DNA from: Caldicellulosiruptor diazotrophicus
Lineage (GTDB): Bacteria; Bacillota; Thermoanaerobacteria; Caldicellulosiruptorales; Caldicellulosiruptoraceae
DNA: 64,000 nucleotides
Reading direction: 5' to 3'
Assembly: GCF_017347585.1 (NCBI RefSeq)
Contig: NZ_AP024480.1
Location: 1,386,001 to 1,450,000 of the forward strand
Under the pieces are notes generated by a model. That model was not told the origin of the DNA. It made no database searches and saw only the letters and a list, made by a program, of their open reading frames with translations. The translations under genes were made by a program, and so were the position numbers. Positions 35,544-49,380 of the stretch are shown in pieces. The number at the start of each line of letters is the position of its first letter. Position 1 is the stretch's first letter.

Positions 35544-36011
35544 TTGAAGCCTGTGACAAATTTAAATGTCACCCAGAACGTTGCTATGATAACCCTTGAC
35601 AATGTCCCTAATAAAATTGATTTAATAGCCTCAATTTTTAATGAAGTAGCAAACCATGGAATAAATATTGATATGATAAGCCAAACAGCACCTTATAAAG
35701 GAAACATAAACCTATCATTTAGCCTTGATGAAGAAAATGTACCAAAGGCAATATCAGCACTCAGCAAGTTTAAAAAAGAGATTCCTCACCTGAGAATTGA
35801 TATCGTGTCGGGCTTGAGCAAGCTTTCTATTTTCGGTGAGGCAATGAAAGACATTCCGGGCGTTGCAGCATCACTTTTCACCACTTTAGCTGAAGCAGGT
35901 GTTGAGCTTAAGATGGTAACAACAAGTGAGGTTGACATATCATATTTAATTGACCAAAAAGACGAGGAAAAAGCTGTTCAGATTATAAAAGAAAGATTTG
36001 ATTTAAAGTAG
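35544..36011 (+). CDS. Stand-alone aspartokinase-type regulatory protein (two ACT domains)
   Basis: The 155-residue product matches only the C-terminal regulatory half of aspartate kinase. It has a first ACT domain (about 12-75, with DNVPNKIDLIASIFNEVANHGINIDMISQ) and a second (about 85-150, with IPGVAASLFTTLAEAGVELKMVTTSEVDISYLI). There is no kinase domain before it: the start is TTG 35544, eight bases after GAGGTG, and dapB ends 12 bp upstream. It resembles the beta subunit that Bacillus makes from an internal start in lysC. It may bind lysine or threonine and act on a separate kinase; that is inference. Confidence 0.85.
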   Translation: MKPVTNLNVTQNVAMITLDNVPNKIDLIASIFNEVANHGINIDMISQTAPYKGNINLSFSLDEENVPKAISALSKFKKEIPHLRIDIVSGLSKLSIFGEAMKDIPGVAASLFTTLAEAGVELKMVTTSEVDISYLIDQKDEEKAVQIIKERFDLK

Positions 36012-36022
36012 GTTGTGTGCAT

Positions 36023-36066
36023 GCTGCCCAAAACAGCCTTTTAAGCTGGGGCAGCTTATTTTTTTT
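36023..36066 (+). terminator. Terminator of the lysine operon
   Basis: GCTGCCC pairs with GGGCAGC, enclosing a second stem CAGC/GCTG, and a T-rich tail (TTATTTTTTTT) follows. Confidence 0.85.
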
Positions 36067-36073
36067 GACAGTA

Positions 36074-36102
36074 TTGAATTTTGGTTTTCCACTTAGTATT
36101 AT
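36074..36102 (+). promoter_or_regulatory. Reverse gyrase promoter
   Basis: TTGAAT (36074-36079) and TATTAT (36097-36102) are 17 bp apart, just downstream of the lysine operon terminator. The predicted leader is about 40 bases long. Confidence 0.6.
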
Positions 36103-36148
36103 TGAAAAATAGAGGTGTTTAAAACTCAAATAGCAGGAGGAATGCTGA

Positions 36149-39517
<3,369 letters not shown>

Positions 39518-39606
39518 TAGGGTTGTGTTTTGCCTGTCTAATATTGGGTAAAAATATATTAAAAACACAAAGGATTCTGAGTAAACTTAAAGAGGAGGTA
39601 TTGATA

Positions 39607-41322
39607 TTGTTTAAAAATGTTAAAATAAGAACAAAGCTTGTTTTTCTCTTTTCTTTCATTTTTTTAGCTTTTATCGTTACCTTAGAAGCTTATATCATCC
39701 CCTCTGTTATGACAACCATTGAAAGTCAGATAAAAAATAAACTAAAAAATGTAGTTCAAGTAGCAGTTTCTATTTGTGAAAATGAGTATAAGTTACAACA
39801 ATCAGGTAAGAAATCACAGCAGCAAGCTCAGAATACTGCTAAAGAGATAATTAGAAATTTAAGGTACAACGCTACAGACTATTTATGGATAAATGACTTG
39901 CAACCAAAAATGGTTATGCATCCTTTTAAGAAAGAATTAGAAGGACAAGATTTAGACAATTACAAAGATCCAACAGGATTCAAACTTTTTGTTGCAATGG
40001 TTGATATAGTTAAGAAAAAAGGAGAAGGATTTGTAAAGTATCAATGGGAAAAACCCAATACAAAAAAGCTCTATCCGAAAATGTCATATGTAGTATTGTT
40101 CAAACCATGGGGCTGGGTAGTAGGTACAGGTATTTACATAGATGACTTGGTTGAATATCAAAACAAAATTAAAATGACTATTAGATCAATTGCAGGTTTA
40201 ATACTTCTGATAGCTATATTTCTCATCTTCTCAATAACATTATCACTTGGCCGAAGACTTTCTCAGGTTGAAAAGATGGCAGATCAGCTTTCGCATTTTG
40301 ACCTGTCTAAGACAGACGAACTTAAAACTATTAGTTCAGATGAAATTGGAAAGGTCATGGATGCTTTCATTACGATGAGTAAAAATCTTAAGGATATGAT
40401 AAAACAAATAAAAGATGTTGCAAGTTCAGTTTTAGATGCTGCAAAGGAGCTTACATCTGCCTCAAGTGAGATTGCAAATGTGTCAGAACAAATAGCACTT
40501 GCAATTTCGGATGTCGCAAAGGGAAGCTCTGAACAGGCAAGCTCAATTGAAAAATCAAGTGAGAAACTATCTTCCCTCTCAAATTCTGTACAAAGCATTT
40601 ATGAAAAAATGAAAGAAGCTTACTTTTCAGTCCAAGCTGTACATCAGACAATCAACGATGGGCAGGAATTAATCTTATCTCAAGAACAAAACATGAACAG
40701 AGTAAAAGAAATATGGCAAGATGTGCAAAATATTATGACAAGGTTTTCTGAGATGAGCAATGAAATTGTCAAGATAACCTCTTTCATTACAAATCTCTCA
40801 AAAGAGATAAACCTTCTTGCTTTGAATGCATCAATTGAAGCATCAAGAGCTGGTGAAGCAGGTAAAGGCTTCATGGTAGTTGCAAATGAGATAAGAAAAC
40901 TTTCCGAACAGACATCAACCTCAGCAAAACAAATAGGAATACTCTTAAAAGATATTTACCAAAATATTCAAACAATTTCGAACCAGTTTGAAGTATTTAA
41001 CAAGTCTTTAGAAACTCAAGATAACATAACAAAACAGACCAAAGAGGTTTATTTACAAATTCTGCAGTTTTCAAAAGATCTAATTGAAATGATAAATAAT
41101 GTGACAAAAAGCGCAGAAATAGCAAGCAGTAGCATCTCCATAATATCTCAGGAAATTGCTAATATAGCAAGTATAGCTCAAGAAACTGCTGCTGCAACCC
41201 AGCAAACTGCTGCATCAACAGAAGAACAAACTGCAACAGCTCAGACAATTGCATCTACAATGAAAAATTTAGAAAACTTAGCGCAGCAAATGGCTAAAAA
41301 AGTTGAAATATTTAAAATATAG
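39607..41322 (+). CDS. Methyl-accepting chemotaxis protein with single Cache domain
   Basis: This transmembrane receptor would sense an external ligand and signal to CheA/CheW. It has 571 residues. TM1 is at about 8-30. A single-Cache-type sensor follows (about 40-195, with [17 protein letters not shown] and [16 protein letters not shown]), then TM2 (about 198-218) and a HAMP region. The signalling coiled coil has the conserved tip [23 protein letters not shown]. The start is TTG 39607, eight bases after GAGGAGG; the frame extends 28 codons upstream without a ribosome site. The ligand is unknown; small organic acids are common for this sensor type. Confidence 0.93.
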   Translation: MFKNVKIRTKLVFLFSFIFLAFIVTLEAYIIPSVMTTIESQIKNKLKNVVQVAVSICENEYKLQQSGKKSQQQAQNTAKEIIRNLRYNATDYLWINDLQPKMVMHPFKKELEGQDLDNYKDPTGFKLFVAMVDIVKKKGEGFVKYQWEKPNTKKLYPKMSYVVLFKPWGWVVGTGIYIDDLVEYQNKIKMTIRSIAGLILLIAIFLIFSITLSLGRRLSQVEKMADQLSHFDLSKTDELKTISSDEIGKVMDAFITMSKNLKDMIKQIKDVASSVLDAAKELTSASSEIANVSEQIALAISDVAKGSSEQASSIEKSSEKLSSLSNSVQSIYEKMKEAYFSVQAVHQTINDGQELILSQEQNMNRVKEIWQDVQNIMTRFSEMSNEIVKITSFITNLSKEINLLALNASIEASRAGEAGKGFMVVANEIRKLSEQTSTSAKQIGILLKDIYQNIQTISNQFEVFNKSLETQDNITKQTKEVYLQILQFSKDLIEMINNVTKSAEIASSSISIISQEIANIASIAQETAAATQQTAASTEEQTATAQTIASTMKNLENLAQQMAKKVEIFKI

Positions 41323-41334
41323 AAATACAGAAAA

Positions 41335-41370
41335 TTAGGGACTTTTACCTTTAAAGGTAAAAGTCCCTAA
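41335..41370. terminator. Bidirectional terminator, chemotaxis receptor / purB
   Basis: A 36-bp perfect palindrome (arms TTAGGGACTTTTACCTTT and its complement) lies between the convergent mcp and purB genes. It forms a long hairpin on either strand. Confidence 0.88.
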
Positions 41371-41371
41371 T

Positions 41372-42802
41372 TTATATATTAACCTGCGACTCAAAATTAA
41401 GATCTCCTTTATACTTTTCAAGTATTGGTTTGACATATTCATCATAATACTCTTGCACCTGTGAAGGAGCCCTACCCACAAATTTTTTGGGGTCCAAAAT
41501 AGCCTGAATTTCCTCTTTTGAAAGTTTAAAACTTGGATCATTTGAAATAAGCTCTATAAGATTATTTTCTTTCCCAAACTCTTTGACATTTCTTCCAGCT
41601 TCCATGGAATACTTTCTTATTTTCTCATGCAAATCTTGTCTGTCACCGCCACGCTTTACAGCTTCCATCAATATATTCTCAGTTGCCATAAATGGAAGTT
41701 CTTGCTGTATATGCCTTTCTATCATCTTTTCATACACAACAAGCCCACTTGCAACGTTGTGATAAAGGTTTAAAATACTATCTGTTGCCAAAAACGCCTC
41801 TGGAATTGATATTCTTCTGTTTGCGGAATCATCCAATGTTCTTTCAAGCCACTGAACAGATGCTGTAAACAGCGGATTTTGAATATTCACCATGACATAT
41901 CTTGCCAGCGCGCAGATTCTTTCACTTCTCATAGGATTTCGCTTATAAGCCATTGCAGATGAACCAACTTGAGTTTTCTCAAACGGCTCTTCAATTTCCT
42001 TTAAGTGTTGCAAAAGTCTTATATCATTTGCAAACTTGTAACTGCTTTGTGCAATTGAAGCTAAAACTGATAAGACCAGAAAATCATATTTTCGTGGATA
42101 TGTTTGTGATGTCAACGGAAAACTCTTTTCAAACCCCATCTTTTTGCATACAAGCTTGTCAAGCATTTTTACCTTTTCTTCATCGCCATCAAAAAGTGCC
42201 ATAAAACTTGCTTGAGTACCAGTTGTTCCTTTGACTCCTCTCAGATAAGTATGCTCCATAACATACTCCAGAAACTCTAAATCCATCACCAAATCCTGAA
42301 CCCAAAGCATAGCTCTTTTGCCCACAGTTGTCAGCTGTGCAGGCTGAAAATGCGTAAATCCGAGCGTGGGCATATCTTTATACTTTAGAGCAAAGTCGGA
42401 CAAAACCTTTATGCAGTTTACAAGTTTTTTTCTGATAAGTTTTAACGCTTCATACATAATGATAATATCTGCGTTGTCTGTAACAAAACAGCTTGTTGCA
42501 CCAAGATGAATTATTGGTCTTGCTTTTTTGGCCTGCTCGCCAAACGCATGGATATGCGCCATCACATCGTGCCTGAGTTCTTTTTCCTTTTGCCTTGCTA
42601 CTTCATAGTTTATATCCTCTGCATATCTTTTCATTTCTTCAATCTGCTCATCTGTAATATCAAGGCCAAGCTCTTTTTGTGCCTCTGCCAGTGCAATCCA
42701 GAGCTTGCGCCAAAGCTTAAAACGTGTATCATTTGAAAAAAGTCTCTTCATCTCATCGCTTGCATATCTTGAATTTAGTGGTGTCTCATAAATATCGTTC
42801 AC
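41372..42802 (-). CDS. purB: Adenylosuccinate lyase
   Basis: PurB acts twice in purine synthesis, releasing fumarate from SAICAR and from adenylosuccinate. The 476-residue protein belongs to the fumarase/aspartase superfamily, with the signature [17 protein letters not shown], the catalytic [14 protein letters not shown] and [13 protein letters not shown]. It is longer than the roughly 430-residue Bacillus enzyme. The start is GTG. It is downstream of aspC on the same strand with a 60-bp gap, and no purine riboswitch is seen. Confidence 0.95.
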   Translation of the reverse strand: MNDIYETPLNSRYASDEMKRLFSNDTRFKLWRKLWIALAEAQKELGLDITDEQIEEMKRYAEDINYEVARQKEKELRHDVMAHIHAFGEQAKKARPIIHLGATSCFVTDNADIIIMYEALKLIRKKLVNCIKVLSDFALKYKDMPTLGFTHFQPAQLTTVGKRAMLWVQDLVMDLEFLEYVMEHTYLRGVKGTTGTQASFMALFDGDEEKVKMLDKLVCKKMGFEKSFPLTSQTYPRKYDFLVLSVLASIAQSSYKFANDIRLLQHLKEIEEPFEKTQVGSSAMAYKRNPMRSERICALARYVMVNIQNPLFTASVQWLERTLDDSANRRISIPEAFLATDSILNLYHNVASGLVVYEKMIERHIQQELPFMATENILMEAVKRGGDRQDLHEKIRKYSMEAGRNVKEFGKENNLIELISNDPSFKLSKEEIQAILDPKKFVGRAPSQVQEYYDEYVKPILEKYKGDLNFESQVNI

Positions 42803-42862
42803 CTTACTTCACATCCCCATTACTTCTCAATTCTTTAGCATTTGATACCATATATTATACTA

Positions 42863-44056
42863 CTAACTTAGCTTTTCAACAAACCTCTTGATTCTTTCAA
42901 GCCCTTCTCTTATATTCTTCTCGGATGTTGCATATGAAAGTCTTATATGATTTTCCATTCCAAATCCTTCACTTGGAACTACAGCTACCTTTTCTACTTC
43001 CAAAAGAATTTTTGCAAATGTATTTGCCGAGTCTATTAATTTGCCTTCAAAACTCTTTCCAACAGTAGCAGATACGTCAACCCAGATATAAAATGCACCT
43101 TCGGGCTTCAGTGCAGATAAAAACTTGGTATCATTTACAAGGCTATAAATTAAGTCTCTTCTCTTTTCAAATTCGCATATCATCTTTTTTACGCTATCCT
43201 GCGGACCTACCAGTGCTTCATACGCAGCATACTGGGCAATTGAATTTGGGTTTGAGGTTGTGTGGCTTTGAAGGTTTGACATAATCTTTGCAAGTTCCTT
43301 GTTTGAAAGGGTATAACCAATTCTCCATCCTGTCATCGCATACGATTTTGAAACACCGTTTACAACAATTACAAACTCTTTTGCCTTTTCATTTATCGAT
43401 GCCGCCGATATGTGCTTTTTGCCATCATAAATCAACTTGTCATATATTTCATCAGAGACAATAAATATTTCTCTTTCAATACAAAACTCAACAATTTGTT
43501 TAAGCTCCTCATATGTATAGACCATACCGGTGGGATTTGAAGGTGAATTCAGCACAAGCGCTTTTGTTTTTGACGTCGCATACCTTTCAATGTCAGATAC
43601 TGTTATTTTGTAATTCTTTTCTTTTGTTGTTGGGACAACTACTACCTTCCCACCTGCAAGTTTTATAAGTTCTGGATATGTAACCCAATATGGAGATGGT
43701 AAAAGTACCTCATCACCATCGTTTAAAAGTGCAAAAAACACGTTCATAAGCGAATGCTTTGCACCATTTGAAACAACCACTTCATCTGGAGAATAATCTA
43801 CTGCATAATTCTCTCTGTAATACTTTGCAACAGCTTCTTTTAAACAGCTAATCCCCGCAACTGGCGTGTATTTTGTATACCCTTTTACAATAGCTGAAAC
43901 TGCAGCATATTTAATATTATCTGGAGTATCAAAATCAGGCTCACCCGCACCAAATCCGATTACGTTTTCACCAGCTTCTTTTAATTTTTTTGCAAGGCTA
44001 TCGATGGCAAGTGTCGGTGATGCTGAAATATTAAGTGCTCTTTGAGAATATTTCAT
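42863..44056 (-). CDS. aspC: Class I aspartate aminotransferase
   Basis: This PLP enzyme would interconvert aspartate and oxaloacetate with glutamate/2-oxoglutarate. The 397-residue protein has GAGEPDFDTPDNIK, NSPSNPTGMVY, SDEIYDKLIYDG, the PLP lysine in VSKSYAMTGWRIGY and the arginine in HIRLSYATS. These are typical of the thermophilic subgroup I-gamma type. Aspartate feeds the lysine and methionine genes in this window. Aromatic or broader specificity cannot be excluded. Confidence 0.92.
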   Translation of the reverse strand: MKYSQRALNISASPTLAIDSLAKKLKEAGENVIGFGAGEPDFDTPDNIKYAAVSAIVKGYTKYTPVAGISCLKEAVAKYYRENYAVDYSPDEVVVSNGAKHSLMNVFFALLNDGDEVLLPSPYWVTYPELIKLAGGKVVVVPTTKEKNYKITVSDIERYATSKTKALVLNSPSNPTGMVYTYEELKQIVEFCIEREIFIVSDEIYDKLIYDGKKHISAASINEKAKEFVIVVNGVSKSYAMTGWRIGYTLSNKELAKIMSNLQSHTTSNPNSIAQYAAYEALVGPQDSVKKMICEFEKRRDLIYSLVNDTKFLSALKPEGAFYIWVDVSATVGKSFEGKLIDSANTFAKILLEVEKVAVVPSEGFGMENHIRLSYATSEKNIREGLERIKRFVEKLS

Positions 44057-44093
44057 TTTTTATTGATTCTCTCCTTCAAATCATTTTTGCAAT

Positions 44094-44122
44094 ACTATAT
44101 CATATTTATATGCATTTTTCAA
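44094..44122 (-). promoter_or_regulatory. aspC promoter
   Basis: On the minus strand TTGAAA (plus 44117-44122) and TATAGT (plus 44094-44099) are 17 bp apart, about 40 bp upstream of the aspC start. aspC can therefore be transcribed apart from the dipeptidase gene. Confidence 0.7.
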
Positions 44123-44185
44123 TAGTACTGGTACAGAAAACTAAGAATTTTTCAACTAAAAACGCAAGAAGCTACTATAAAAATT

Positions 44186-45112
44186 TCATTTTAAAAATCT
44201 TTCAGTAAACCTTGAAAGATTAAAATAGCAAATGTCCATAATCTCTTTTTCAGAAAATCCCCATTTTTTGAGTTCTTCTTGTATGTTCGGCAAATCTTCA
44301 ACTCCTCTCAAGCCTTCCGGGAAATCATCTGCCCCGTCAAAATCAGACCCAAACGAAATGTACTTCACACCAATTAATTCTGCAATATATGCTATGTGTT
44401 TGGCAACATCATTCAAATTAGCTTTACCTTTATATTTTACAAATGGAGAATAAAAATTAATTCCTATTATGCCATCGAAATCTCTCACAATTTTTATCTG
44501 CTCATCTGTAAGGTTTCGTGGGTGCGGGCATAAGCTAAAACAGTTAGAATGGCTTACTATAAAAGGTTTATTTAGATGCTTTATAACATCCAAAAAAGTC
44601 TTCTTTGATGCGTGTGCAAGGTCTATGATAAAGTTTTCTTCAAGTAGCTTTTTTAAAACTTTTTGTCCGATACTTGTCAAGCCTTTATCTGAATATGCAC
44701 CACCGCAAAGTTTATTTTCGTGATTCCAGGAAAGTGTTGCACTTTTTACCCCTCTTTGTTTTAGAAGCTCTATCTCATATATGTCATTTATAAAAGATAT
44801 ATCTTCAATTGAAAGTAAAACGTTTATCATGACATATTCGATTTTTTGGCTTTTAGCTACGTTGTTTATTTCGTACTCATTTATTCTGTCCAAAAAATAA
44901 AAGGCATTTTTCAAAAAATCAATGCCTTCTTGACGTGTGTCTTGCCATATTGCCATGTATTGAAGTCTTAAATTAACTTTTTTTGCCCTCTCAAAGTCAA
45001 ACTGGCAGGAATTTTTGTAAAGATTCTCACCTTTGGAAAAAGCGGTGGTCACCGTATCATTATGGGCATCGGCAAACATTTTACAAAGCTCGCTGGATTT
45101 TTGGCCTCTCAT
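44186..45112 (-). CDS. Membrane dipeptidase (renal dipeptidase) family protein
   Basis: This zinc dipeptidase of the amidohydrolase superfamily has 308 residues. Motifs are FADAHNDT (metal His and Asp), ATLSWNHEN, IDLAHASKKTF, IVSHSNCFSLCPHPRNLTDEQI and ISFGSDFDGADDF. It would cut dipeptides, possibly including D-amino-acid types. No signal peptide is visible, so it is probably cytoplasmic. The ATG follows the stop of the hydrolase gene directly (TAA-ATG), implying coupling. An internal ATG at residue 12 is another possible start. Confidence 0.9.
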   Translation of the reverse strand: MRGQKSSELCKMFADAHNDTVTTAFSKGENLYKNSCQFDFERAKKVNLRLQYMAIWQDTRQEGIDFLKNAFYFLDRINEYEINNVAKSQKIEYVMINVLLSIEDISFINDIYEIELLKQRGVKSATLSWNHENKLCGGAYSDKGLTSIGQKVLKKLLEENFIIDLAHASKKTFLDVIKHLNKPFIVSHSNCFSLCPHPRNLTDEQIKIVRDFDGIIGINFYSPFVKYKGKANLNDVAKHIAYIAELIGVKYISFGSDFDGADDFPEGLRGVEDLPNIQEELKKWGFSEKEIMDICYFNLSRFTERFLK

Positions 45113-45835
45113 TTATAATTCTATTGTGTCATTATCAGTTGCAAGAACAACATTTTCAAAAACCTCTTTTGCAGACAGAAGATGTTCTTTTTCGCTGCAT
45201 TCAGGCTTTAAATGGGTCAAAACAAGAAGCTTTGCATTTGCTTTTTTTGCAATTTCAGCTGCCTGCTTTGGACTCAAATGAAATCTCTTTTCAGGTTCAA
45301 TTTTCTCCACTTCCTTGTCTGTGTATGCTGCGTTTAACAAAAGCACATCTGCATCCTTGAAAAATTCTATCAATTCTTCTTTAAATCCTGTATCACCTGA
45401 GAATCCAAAAACCTTGTCATCTACTTCAATTCTTACAGCAAAGCTTTTGTAAGGATGCTGACCTTCTAAAAAGTTGATTGTAAGATTTCCTATTTTTGCT
45501 TCCATATTATTTTCAATTTCCTTAACCCTGTACACTCCTTTTCTTATCAGATCATACTCCTCTTTTGGCTCAGAAGGTATATAAAGGTCTATTTCTTTGC
45601 CTCTTGATGCAAGATAGTATCTCAAAACTCCCAAATCACTTGTGTGATCAGCATGAAGGTGGCTGCAAATAATAAATGAAATCTCATCAAAAGAAATAAA
45701 GTTCAAAAGCCTTGTCAAAACTCCACTTCCACACTCAAGTAGAATATTTGCCTCTTTTGTCCTCAAAAGATACCCCGATGTAGGCTCACCTTTTGCCGGA
45801 TAAGGTCCTCTTGCTCCCAAGATATTCAATCTCAT
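45113..45835 (-). CDS. Metallo-beta-lactamase fold hydrolase (RNase Z-like)
   Basis: The 240-residue protein has the zinc motif SHLHADHTSDLG (HxHxDH), a later FSGDTGF (metal Asp) and VLTHLKPE (His). It resembles the short ribonuclease Z/arylsulfatase branch of the superfamily, but lacks an obvious tRNA-binding exosite. It could be a phosphodiesterase; the substrate is not known to me. It overlaps the metX stop by four bases and is coupled to the dipeptidase gene. Confidence 0.85.
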   Translation of the reverse strand: MRLNILGARGPYPAKGEPTSGYLLRTKEANILLECGSGVLTRLLNFISFDEISFIICSHLHADHTSDLGVLRYYLASRGKEIDLYIPSEPKEEYDLIRKGVYRVKEIENNMEAKIGNLTINFLEGQHPYKSFAVRIEVDDKVFGFSGDTGFKEELIEFFKDADVLLLNAAYTDKEVEKIEPEKRFHLSPKQAAEIAKKANAKLLVLTHLKPECSEKEHLLSAKEVFENVVLATDNDTIEL

Positions 45836-46977
45836 CTTATCATCTCCTTGTTATATAGTAATTCTAAAAATTCAGATATAATATTCCTGTACTTCTCCTC
45901 TTCAACCAAAAAAGAGTCGTGACCATAATCAGACTCAATCTCTTTGTAAACAAGGTCAACCCCAGCTTCTAAAAGCTTGTCTCTCATAAATCTCATCCGA
46001 GATAGCGGAAAGAGTATATCTGATGTTATGGCAATTAGCATAAATTTTGCCTTTATTCGTCTTAAAGCTTTTTCTTCACTGCCATATGTCCTTCCCAAAT
46101 CATAAAGGTCCATTGCGCGTGTGAGATAAAGATACGTGTTTGCATCAAACCTCTGAACAAGTTTCATACCCTGATAGTGTAAATAACTTTCTACTTCAAA
46201 CTCGGTGTTAAACGACTCAAAAAAGCTCTCAACAGGGTCTTTCATTCGTCGATTAAACTTTTTATCCATGAGCTTATCAGACTGGTATGTTATCATGCCA
46301 AGCATTCTGGCAATTGAAAGTCCCTGAGAAGGTCCTGTCTTGTCATAGTAGTCTCCACCGTGCCAGTTTGGGTCTGCCATAATAGCCCTTCTCATAACTT
46401 CATTAAATGCAATTGACTGCGCGTTGAGTTTAAGTGGCGATGCAATGTTTATAACCCCGTCCATAAAATCCGGGTAGCTCACAGCCCACTCCAAAGCCTG
46501 CATTCCGCCCATGGAACCGCCAACAACACATAGTATATGGTCTATCTTTAGAGCTTCTAAAAGCTTTTTCTGAACATTCACCATGTCTTTTATGGTTATT
46601 ATAGGAAACCTTGCACCGTAAGGTTTTCCTGTCTCAGGGTCAATAGAAGAAGGACCTGTTGTCCCCTGACAGCCCCCAAACACATTTGAACATATTACAA
46701 AATATTTATTTGTGTCAATCATCTTGCCGGGACCAACAAACTTGTCCCACCATCCTGGCTTAGGGTCATCTTCTGAATGCTTTGCAACATGTGAATCGCC
46801 TGTCAAGGCATGAGTTATCAAAATAACGTTGTTTTTTTCCTTATTAATTTCTCCATATGTCTCATAAGCAACTGTAATTGGTCCAAATTTCTTGCCACTT
46901 TCTAATACAAAATCCTTGTTGTGTGCAAATTTTACAAACTTTTTGTAACCCTCTTCCCAGAACTCAAATTTTTCCAA
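45832..46977 (-). CDS. metX: Homoserine O-acetyltransferase
   Basis: MetX activates homoserine with acetyl-CoA for methionine synthesis by direct sulfhydrylation. The 381-residue alpha/beta hydrolase has VAYETYGEI, ITHALTGDSHV, the nucleophile in GGSMGGMQALEW, and the terminal catalytic His in YGHDSFL. The start is set at TTG 46977 (EKFEFWEEG follows), about 10 bases after GGTGGGGG. The frame extends 17 codons further to an ATG, but that part lies inside a long hairpin (47011-47070). It follows metY, which supplies the next step. Confidence 0.92.
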   Translation of the reverse strand: MEKFEFWEEGYKKFVKFAHNKDFVLESGKKFGPITVAYETYGEINKEKNNVILITHALTGDSHVAKHSEDDPKPGWWDKFVGPGKMIDTNKYFVICSNVFGGCQGTTGPSSIDPETGKPYGARFPIITIKDMVNVQKKLLEALKIDHILCVVGGSMGGMQALEWAVSYPDFMDGVINIASPLKLNAQSIAFNEVMRRAIMADPNWHGGDYYDKTGPSQGLSIARMLGMITYQSDKLMDKKFNRRMKDPVESFFESFNTEFEVESYLHYQGMKLVQRFDANTYLYLTRAMDLYDLGRTYGSEEKALRRIKAKFMLIAITSDILFPLSRMRFMRDKLLEAGVDLVYKEIESDYGHDSFLVEEEKYRNIISEFLELLYNKEMIR

Positions 46978-47010
46978 CTTTTCTTTACCCCCACCAAAAA
47001 GATTAATTAA

Positions 47011-47070
47011 AATGAAAGATTGCCCCATCTTTTATTTAATAAATCTTGATTTTTGGAGCAATCTTTCATT
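47011..47070 (-). promoter_or_regulatory. Long hairpin between metY and metX
   Basis: AATGAAAGATTGCTCC and GGGGCAATCTTTCATT pair with one mismatch around a 28-nt AT-rich loop on the minus strand. A T-rich but imperfect tail (TTTTAATTAATCTTTTT) follows. It can act as a leaky terminator or processing site between the two methionine genes. Confidence 0.65.
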
Positions 47071-47100
47071 GCTACTTGAGATGTCAGTTTAAAAACTATT

Positions 47101-48486
<1,386 letters not shown>

Positions 48487-48488
48487 TT

Positions 48489-48615
48489 ACTTCTTATCTG
48501 CCAGGTATTTAAAAAAATACCTGCTGGAATTGGCACCAAGAAAAAGGGCACCCCTACCTTTTTCCGGTTGCCGGGCTTCATTGGGCCAGTCCCTCCGCCA
48601 CTCTTGATAAGAAGT
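48489..48615 (-). ncRNA. SAM-I riboswitch (S box)
   Basis: On the minus strand the leader reads CTTCTTATCAAGAGTGGCGG, then AGGGACTGGCCC, ATGAAGCCCGGCAACC, GGTGCCAATTCCAGC and a closing GATAAGAAG. These are the conserved core of the S-box aptamer with a closed P1. It precedes metY, so high S-adenosylmethionine should stop transcription at the hairpin at 48432. Confidence 0.96.
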
Positions 48616-48645
48616 AATTTTCTGATATTCAATTTTGTTGTTTTG

Positions 48646-48674
48646 ATTATACCATTAATAATTCTATTGGTCAA
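48646..48674 (-). promoter_or_regulatory. Promoter of the metY-metX unit
   Basis: On the minus strand TTGACC (plus 48669-48674) and TATAAT (plus 48646-48651) are 17 bp apart, just upstream of the SAM aptamer. Confidence 0.8.
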
Positions 48675-48685
48675 TACCCTACTTT

Positions 48686-48985
48686 TTAAATCTGAATTCT
48701 TGGATTTTCTTCAGACATTCTATAGATTACAATTTTTCTGCCAATCACCTGTACAGGCTCTGCAATTAGTTTTTCGCATATATAAGCTATCGCTTCTTTC
48801 GGCTCTATCTCGCAGTTCTTCTCAAGCGCAATTTTTATAAGCTCTCTTGCAGTGAGTGCTTCATCTATTTGTTTGAGCACCCCTTCTGTAATCCCTTCCT
48901 TGCCAATTCGAATAATTGCATCCATTGTATTTGCCATACCCCTGAGTTTTGCTCTTTGTTTGGATGTTAACAAGATATCTTTCAC
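48686..48985 (-). CDS. yhbY: YhbY/CRM-domain RNA-binding protein
   Basis: YhbY-type proteins are single CRM domains linked to large ribosomal subunit assembly. The 99-residue product has LTSKQRAKLRGMAN at the start, the IRIGKEGITEGVLKQIDEAL core (the GxxG-type loop) and VQVIGRKIVIYR, as in the family. It follows the small cysteine protein and obg on the same strand. This clusters ribosome-assembly genes with L27 and L21. Confidence 0.93.
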   Translation of the reverse strand: MKDILLTSKQRAKLRGMANTMDAIIRIGKEGITEGVLKQIDEALTARELIKIALEKNCEIEPKEAIAYICEKLIAEPVQVIGRKIVIYRMSEENPRIQI

Positions 48986-49043
48986 CTCTTTTTGAATTTA
49001 ATTTTTGATAAACTACATATTTTTCGCTATTTATAAACTAAAA

Positions 49044-49072
49044 CGGCAGAAAGGTAAAAATCCTTTCTGCCG
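49044..49072 (-). terminator. Terminator after the 61-residue protein gene
   Basis: CGGCAGAAAGG and CCTTTCTGCCG form an 11-bp perfect stem with a 7-nt loop. TTTTAG follows on the minus strand and GGCGTTTTTTT on the plus strand. Confidence 0.85.
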
Positions 49073-49086
49073 GCGTTTTTTTATTT

Positions 49087-49272
49087 TTAGACCTCTACTT
49101 CTTTTCGAGACCTGCGCCGCTGCTTCTCGTACTCTGGATCCCCCTTTTTCCAACCGCTTCTTACCTTCTCAACCACCTTTTGTTTTGATACATCCACAAC
49201 AAACCCGTTTTCCTTAAAACAAAAGTATGTGGTATTACCTACCTTGCAGTTCCCACAATTGATGCACTCCAT
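49087..49272 (-). CDS. Small cysteine-containing protein, unknown
   Basis: This 61-residue protein starts MECINCGNCK and has a further Cys in YFCFKENG, giving four cysteines in the first 20 residues. That suggests a small zinc site. The second half is charged (KQRRRSRKEVEV). I do not recognise a function. It lies between obg and yhbY on the same strand, 108 bp after obg, and is closed by a strong terminator. A nucleic-acid-binding role is only a guess from charge and context. Confidence 0.6.
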   Translation of the reverse strand: MECINCGNCKVGNTTYFCFKENGFVVDVSKQKVVEKVRSGWKKGDPEYEKQRRRSRKEVEV

Positions 49273-49380
49273 TTAGAAAAGATAACCTCCAAACCTTTTA
49301 AGAATTTCTTTTTGCTTGTCAATTATTTTAACCCATTTTTGCTGTTTTGTCTATATCCATTTTTATGATAAATCTAAAAC

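Noticed and set aside
41335-41370. 36-bp perfect palindrome considered as a recombination or operator site
   Set aside because: It lies between convergent genes and reads best as a shared terminator.
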